A stretch of 64,000 nucleotides of DNA from Lumnitzera littorea (taxonomy: Eukaryota; Streptophyta; Magnoliopsida; Myrtales; Combretaceae): positions 26,597,984 through 26,661,983 of the forward strand of contig JAMXBB010000011.1 of NCBI GenBank assembly GCA_024138015.1. Direction: 5' to 3'. This document shows positions 61,337-64,000 of this stretch, piece by piece. A program made the translations under genes and the position numbers. The notes beneath the pieces are model-generated. The model was not told the origin of the DNA, made no database searches, and saw nothing but the letters and a program-made list of their open reading frames with translations. Position 1 is the first letter of the stretch, and every line of letters starts with the position of its first letter.

Positions 61337-61360
61337 GCTAAAGCTAAAGCTAAAGCTAAA
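61337..61360 (+). repeat. (GCTAAA)4 short tandem repeat
   Basis: Four perfect GCTAAA units within the F LTR. It is not the plant telomere unit (CCCTAAA). Confidence 0.95.
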
Positions 61361-61598
61361 ACTAAACCTATTTGTTCCTAATATAACTTACTTCCTAAAA
61401 ATCTACAAAATCTTTATAATTTTTTCTTTTCTTATTTTTTTGTATTTTCATCATTTGTCAATTTTTATTATTTTTATCTTTTATTAACTTATTATTTATT
61501 TTATTTTATTATTATTATTATTTATTTTTTTAATTAGGACCCTCTTTAAAAAAAATCAAAAATTAATATTACAGAGGGGCAAAAATTCGGTATCTACA

Positions 61599-63677
61599 AT
61601 CCTAATTTACAGTACTGACGTGCTGAGTCACTGTAAACATCTCAAAGCAGTCCTGGATATACTCCATGTTGAGACACTATTTGGCAATTTAAAGAAATGT
61701 TACTTTTGCTAGAAGAAAGTTGTATTCTTGGGTTATGTAGTTAGTGAAGGAGGCTTGCAAGTTGATGTTGAGAAGATCTGAGTAATTGTTGAGTGGCCGA
61801 CTCCCACTACTTGTGCTAACGTGAGAAGCTTCCATGGATTGGCTTTGTTTTATAATTGATTTATCAAAAATTTCAGTACCATCGTTGTACCACTTACCGA
61901 GTTAACAAAGAAAAACACCGACTTCTGATGGGGAGAAAGGGAGGAGAGGAGTTTTTTTGATATAAAAGAAAGGTTGACCTTCGCCTTAGTGTTAGTGCTA
62001 CCTGACTTCAACAAAATTTTTGAGTCGGAATGCGACGTATCGAGCATTAGAGTAGGCATTATCTTAATGTAAGAAGGCCGACCAATTGCCTTCTATAGTA
62101 AGAAGCTCCAAGGACCGCAACTGAACTACTCTATGTATGACTAGGAACTTTTGGCATTTATTTGAGCAATGCAAATATGGTAACATTATTTATTACCGAG
62201 AGAATTTATCATATATACTAACCATGAATCACTGAGATACCTTCGAAATTAGACCAAATTGTCAAAGCAGCAAGTAAGATGGGTTGAATTCCTTAAAGGA
62301 TTCAATTTTCTAATAAAGTACAAGCAGGGAAAGAGCAACGTAGTTGCAAATGCTCTTTCGAGGAGACATACGCTTCTATCAAAATTGCAGACCAGGCTAT
62401 TTAGGTTTACAAGTATTAAGGAATAGTACTCTGAGGATCTGCATTTTAGACCCATAATTTCATGGTGCATCGATGGGAGGACGATGGATGAATATCATGT
62501 GGAGGATGGCTACTTATTCCAAAAAGGAAAATTATGTTTGCTGAATTACTCACTAAGGGAGCTACTAATCAGGGAAGCCTATATTAAAGGTCTCTTCGGG
62601 TTTTTTGGAGAAAGAAAGACCTGTGAACTATTGAATAGCCGATTCTTTTGGTCAAGAATGAGGAGAGATGTACATCGAGTGGTTAAAAGCTGTGTTGTAT
62701 GCAAGATGGCCAAGTACCGAGCCGAACAAGGGAGAGCAATGTCCCTACATGTCCCAACGAAACCATAAACCGAATTGAGCATGGACTTTGTTCTCGGACT
62801 GCCGTAAACTGCTCGAGGCAAAGATTTTGTAATGGTCATTGGGGATAGGTTCAATAAGATGGCACACTTCATGGCCTGCATGAAAAATAACAACGCTTTA
62901 GCTATTGTTTCTCTTTTCTTACAGGAAATTGTGCGAATACATGGCATGCCAAGAAGTGTAGTCTTTAATAGAGATCCGAAGTTCTTAAGCCATTTTTGGA
63001 GAACCTTATGGCGTCTACTGGGAACTAAATTACTCTTTAGTACCTCTTGTCACCCCGAAACTAATAGCCAAATAGAGGTGGTTAATCGTACTTTGGGATC
63101 ACTGCTCTGAGTTGCAATAGGCAAGAACTTGGCTGATTGGGACGTCTGCCTGCCTATGGTCAAGTTTGCCTATAATCGAACGGTACATGATACTACTAAG
63201 CAAACTCCCTTCGATGTAGTCTATAGGTTCAATCCTGAGTTACCCTTCGACCATACCCCTATACTAGTACCCGCACAAGAGGACCCTGACACATCGGTCA
63301 AAGTACAATCCCTTCAGCATATCTATGATAAGGTCACTTAACACATTAACCAAACTACCAGAAGATTGTGAGAAAAAACCAAGGGTAGGATGGCTAAACC
63401 GTTTCAACCAGGATATTTGGTGTGATTGCACCTCAGTAAGGAGCGATTCTTAAATAAGAGAAGGAACAAATTATTTGCAAGAGTAGAAGGACCTTTTAGA
63501 ATCCTCCGAAAGATCAATGATAATGCCTATAGGTTGGAATTACCCAAGGAATATAGGGTTTCTAACGCCTTTAACATTGCTAATCTCAGTTCATATTACC
63601 CTGACGGAGAACTAAACGAACACCATTCGGATTTGATCCTAAGTTCGAAACACCTTAGAGGGGATGATGGGAATTAG
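61599..63677 (+). pseudogene. pol: Degenerate pol of element G (RT end, RNase H, integrase)
   Basis: RT remainder and thumb at 61599-61860 (VVFLGYVVSEGGLQVDVEKI). RNase H at 61950-62370 (TFALVLVLPDFNKIFESECD; NVVANALSRR near 62340). His2Cys2 region at 62484-62768 (MDEYHVEDGYLFQKGKLCLL; SCVVCKMAKYRAEQGRAMSL). Integrase core at 62780-63110 (MVIGDRFNKMAHFMACMKNN, where the first Asp is kept; VFNRDPKFLSHFWRTLW; SCHPETNSQIEVVNRTLG with the catalytic Glu). Then 63129-63341 and the C-terminal domain at 63426-63677 (LSKERFLNKRRNKLFARVEG). Almost one continuous frame, broken by about 15 stops and few frameshifts. No chromodomain is seen after the C-terminal domain. The last codons run into the LTR. 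Confidence 0.9.
63657..63664 (+). other. Polypurine tract of element G
   Basis: AGAGGGGA immediately before the LTR start TGAT. The same GGGGA-TGAT junction is seen in A, B and C on the minus strand. Confidence 0.8.
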
Positions 63678-64000
63678 GCTACTGAACCTCTAACCTGCAG
63701 CTGAGCTCGAAGATTAGAGGGGTTGGCACGATGAATTCTTCTGTTCCAACCGACTCCTGTTGAGGCCGAGTACTTTCTTGTCAAGTCACCCTTCATGCTA
63801 AACTGTTTGACTGTCCATTTTTCTGTAATGTGCTGAATGGATGATTACTTACTAGTATTGAGCCGACCAATTACTCGGCAGCTTCCTTATTGAGAAGTCG
63901 AGAGATAAAGACCTCAGACTAACTAAGCTATCCTTACTCAGACAAGTTGTCTATCTCTACTTTTTTTCTGTATCTTCTAACGACCTTGCCAATGTAACAT
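63665..64000 (+). repeat. 3' LTR of element G (alpha family), cut by window end
   Basis: Starts TGATGGGAATTAGGCTACTG, matching the minus-strand start of the C 3' LTR (TGATAGGAATTAGGCTATTG). The rest continues to the window edge. Confidence 0.8.

Larger units (their letters stand above)
50286..61598 (-). mobile_element. Tat/Ogre-type Ty3/gypsy element F, 3' LTR missing
   Basis: Minus-strand element of the non-chromovirus Tat branch: 5' LTR (59401-61598), primer-site remnant, an extra ORF before gag, gag, protease, RT, RNase H, a second RNase H of the archaeal type, and integrase. The extra ORF and the second RNase H are the marks of Tat/Ogre/Retand-like elements. It ends close after integrase, at a T16 run (50317-50332) next to element E; no 3' LTR is present. 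Confidence 0.85.
59401..61598 (-). repeat. 5' LTR of element F
   Basis: 2198 bases. On the minus strand it starts TGTAGATACCGAATTTTTGC at 61598, a start typical of Tat/Retand LTRs, and ends CTTCGGTCA at 59401. A TATAAATA box lies at 60999-61006 (minus), followed by a GC-richer block (60200-60960). It abuts the RT gene of element G without visible loss. Confidence 0.75.
61599..64000 (+). mobile_element. Ty3/gypsy element G, 5'-truncated
   Basis: 3' half of an alpha-family element on the plus strand: RT from just after the catalytic box, RNase H, integrase, polypurine tract and the start of the 3' LTR, which runs past the window edge. Its first codons read ILIYSTD, the residues right after the YxDD box, so F lies inserted within the RT gene. 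Confidence 0.85.

Noticed and set aside
61337..61360. (GCTAAA)4 as an interstitial telomere repeat
   Set aside because: The unit differs from the plant telomere unit CCCTAAA and is too short.
49437..63110. E and G as two halves of one element split by F
   Set aside because: Both contain the RT segment after the catalytic box through the start of RNase H, so they overlap and must be separate copies; their LTR families also differ (gamma and alpha).

Overview
The window is nuclear DNA of a flowering plant, most likely a eudicot. It is AT-rich, it starts with the first exon of an RD19-type papain-like cysteine protease gene with a plant splice donor, and nearly all the rest is old Ty3/gypsy LTR retrotransposon DNA of plant type. 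There is no sign of bacterial, organellar or CRISPR material. Only the protease exon looks like a working gene. All retrotransposon coding regions are broken by stops and frameshifts.

Layout. Bases 1-907 hold the intron-1 side and exon 1 of the protease gene (minus strand). Bases 908-4103 and 8546-13337 are AT-rich DNA without recognisable genes. Element A (minus, about 4104-8545) and element B (minus, about 13338-18958) are 5'-truncated gypsy copies that each keep a 3' LTR. Bases 18959-20277 look like a diverged piece of a long LTR. Element C (minus, 20278-37169) has both LTRs and is split by three younger insertions: a 3.1-kb solo LTR (24483-27576), a 0.94-kb solo LTR (27798-28736) and a complete element D (29627-36493). 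Element H (plus, 37170-42697) follows, then element E (plus, 42698-50285), whose gag is split by a 3.56-kb solo LTR with a perfect 5-bp target duplication (44690-48246). Element F (minus, about 50286-61598) is a Tat/Ogre-type element with an extra ORF upstream of gag and a second, archaeal-type RNase H. Element G (plus, 61599 to the window end) is the 3' half of another gypsy copy.

A, B, C, D, E, G and H have related gag-pol regions in the order gag, CCHC knuckle, protease, reverse transcriptase (RT), RNase H, integrase (IN). Their LTRs fall into three families by terminal sequence: alpha (B, C, G), beta (A, H and the 0.94-kb solo LTR) and gamma (D, E). All three start TGAT and end ATCA, and the preserved primer sites resemble the initiator-methionine tRNA type. 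The relative insertion order can be read from the nesting: C is older than D and the two solo LTRs inside it; E is older than the 3.56-kb solo LTR; G is older than F. A single deletion at about 50285 could explain the missing 3' half of E, the missing 3' LTR of F and the missing 5' half of G.

I found no new gene system. The parts most worth a second look are the exact nested insertions, a stop codon shared at gag codon 7 by three elements, the Tat/Ogre upstream ORF that kept its frame while gaining many stops, and the E/F/G junctions.
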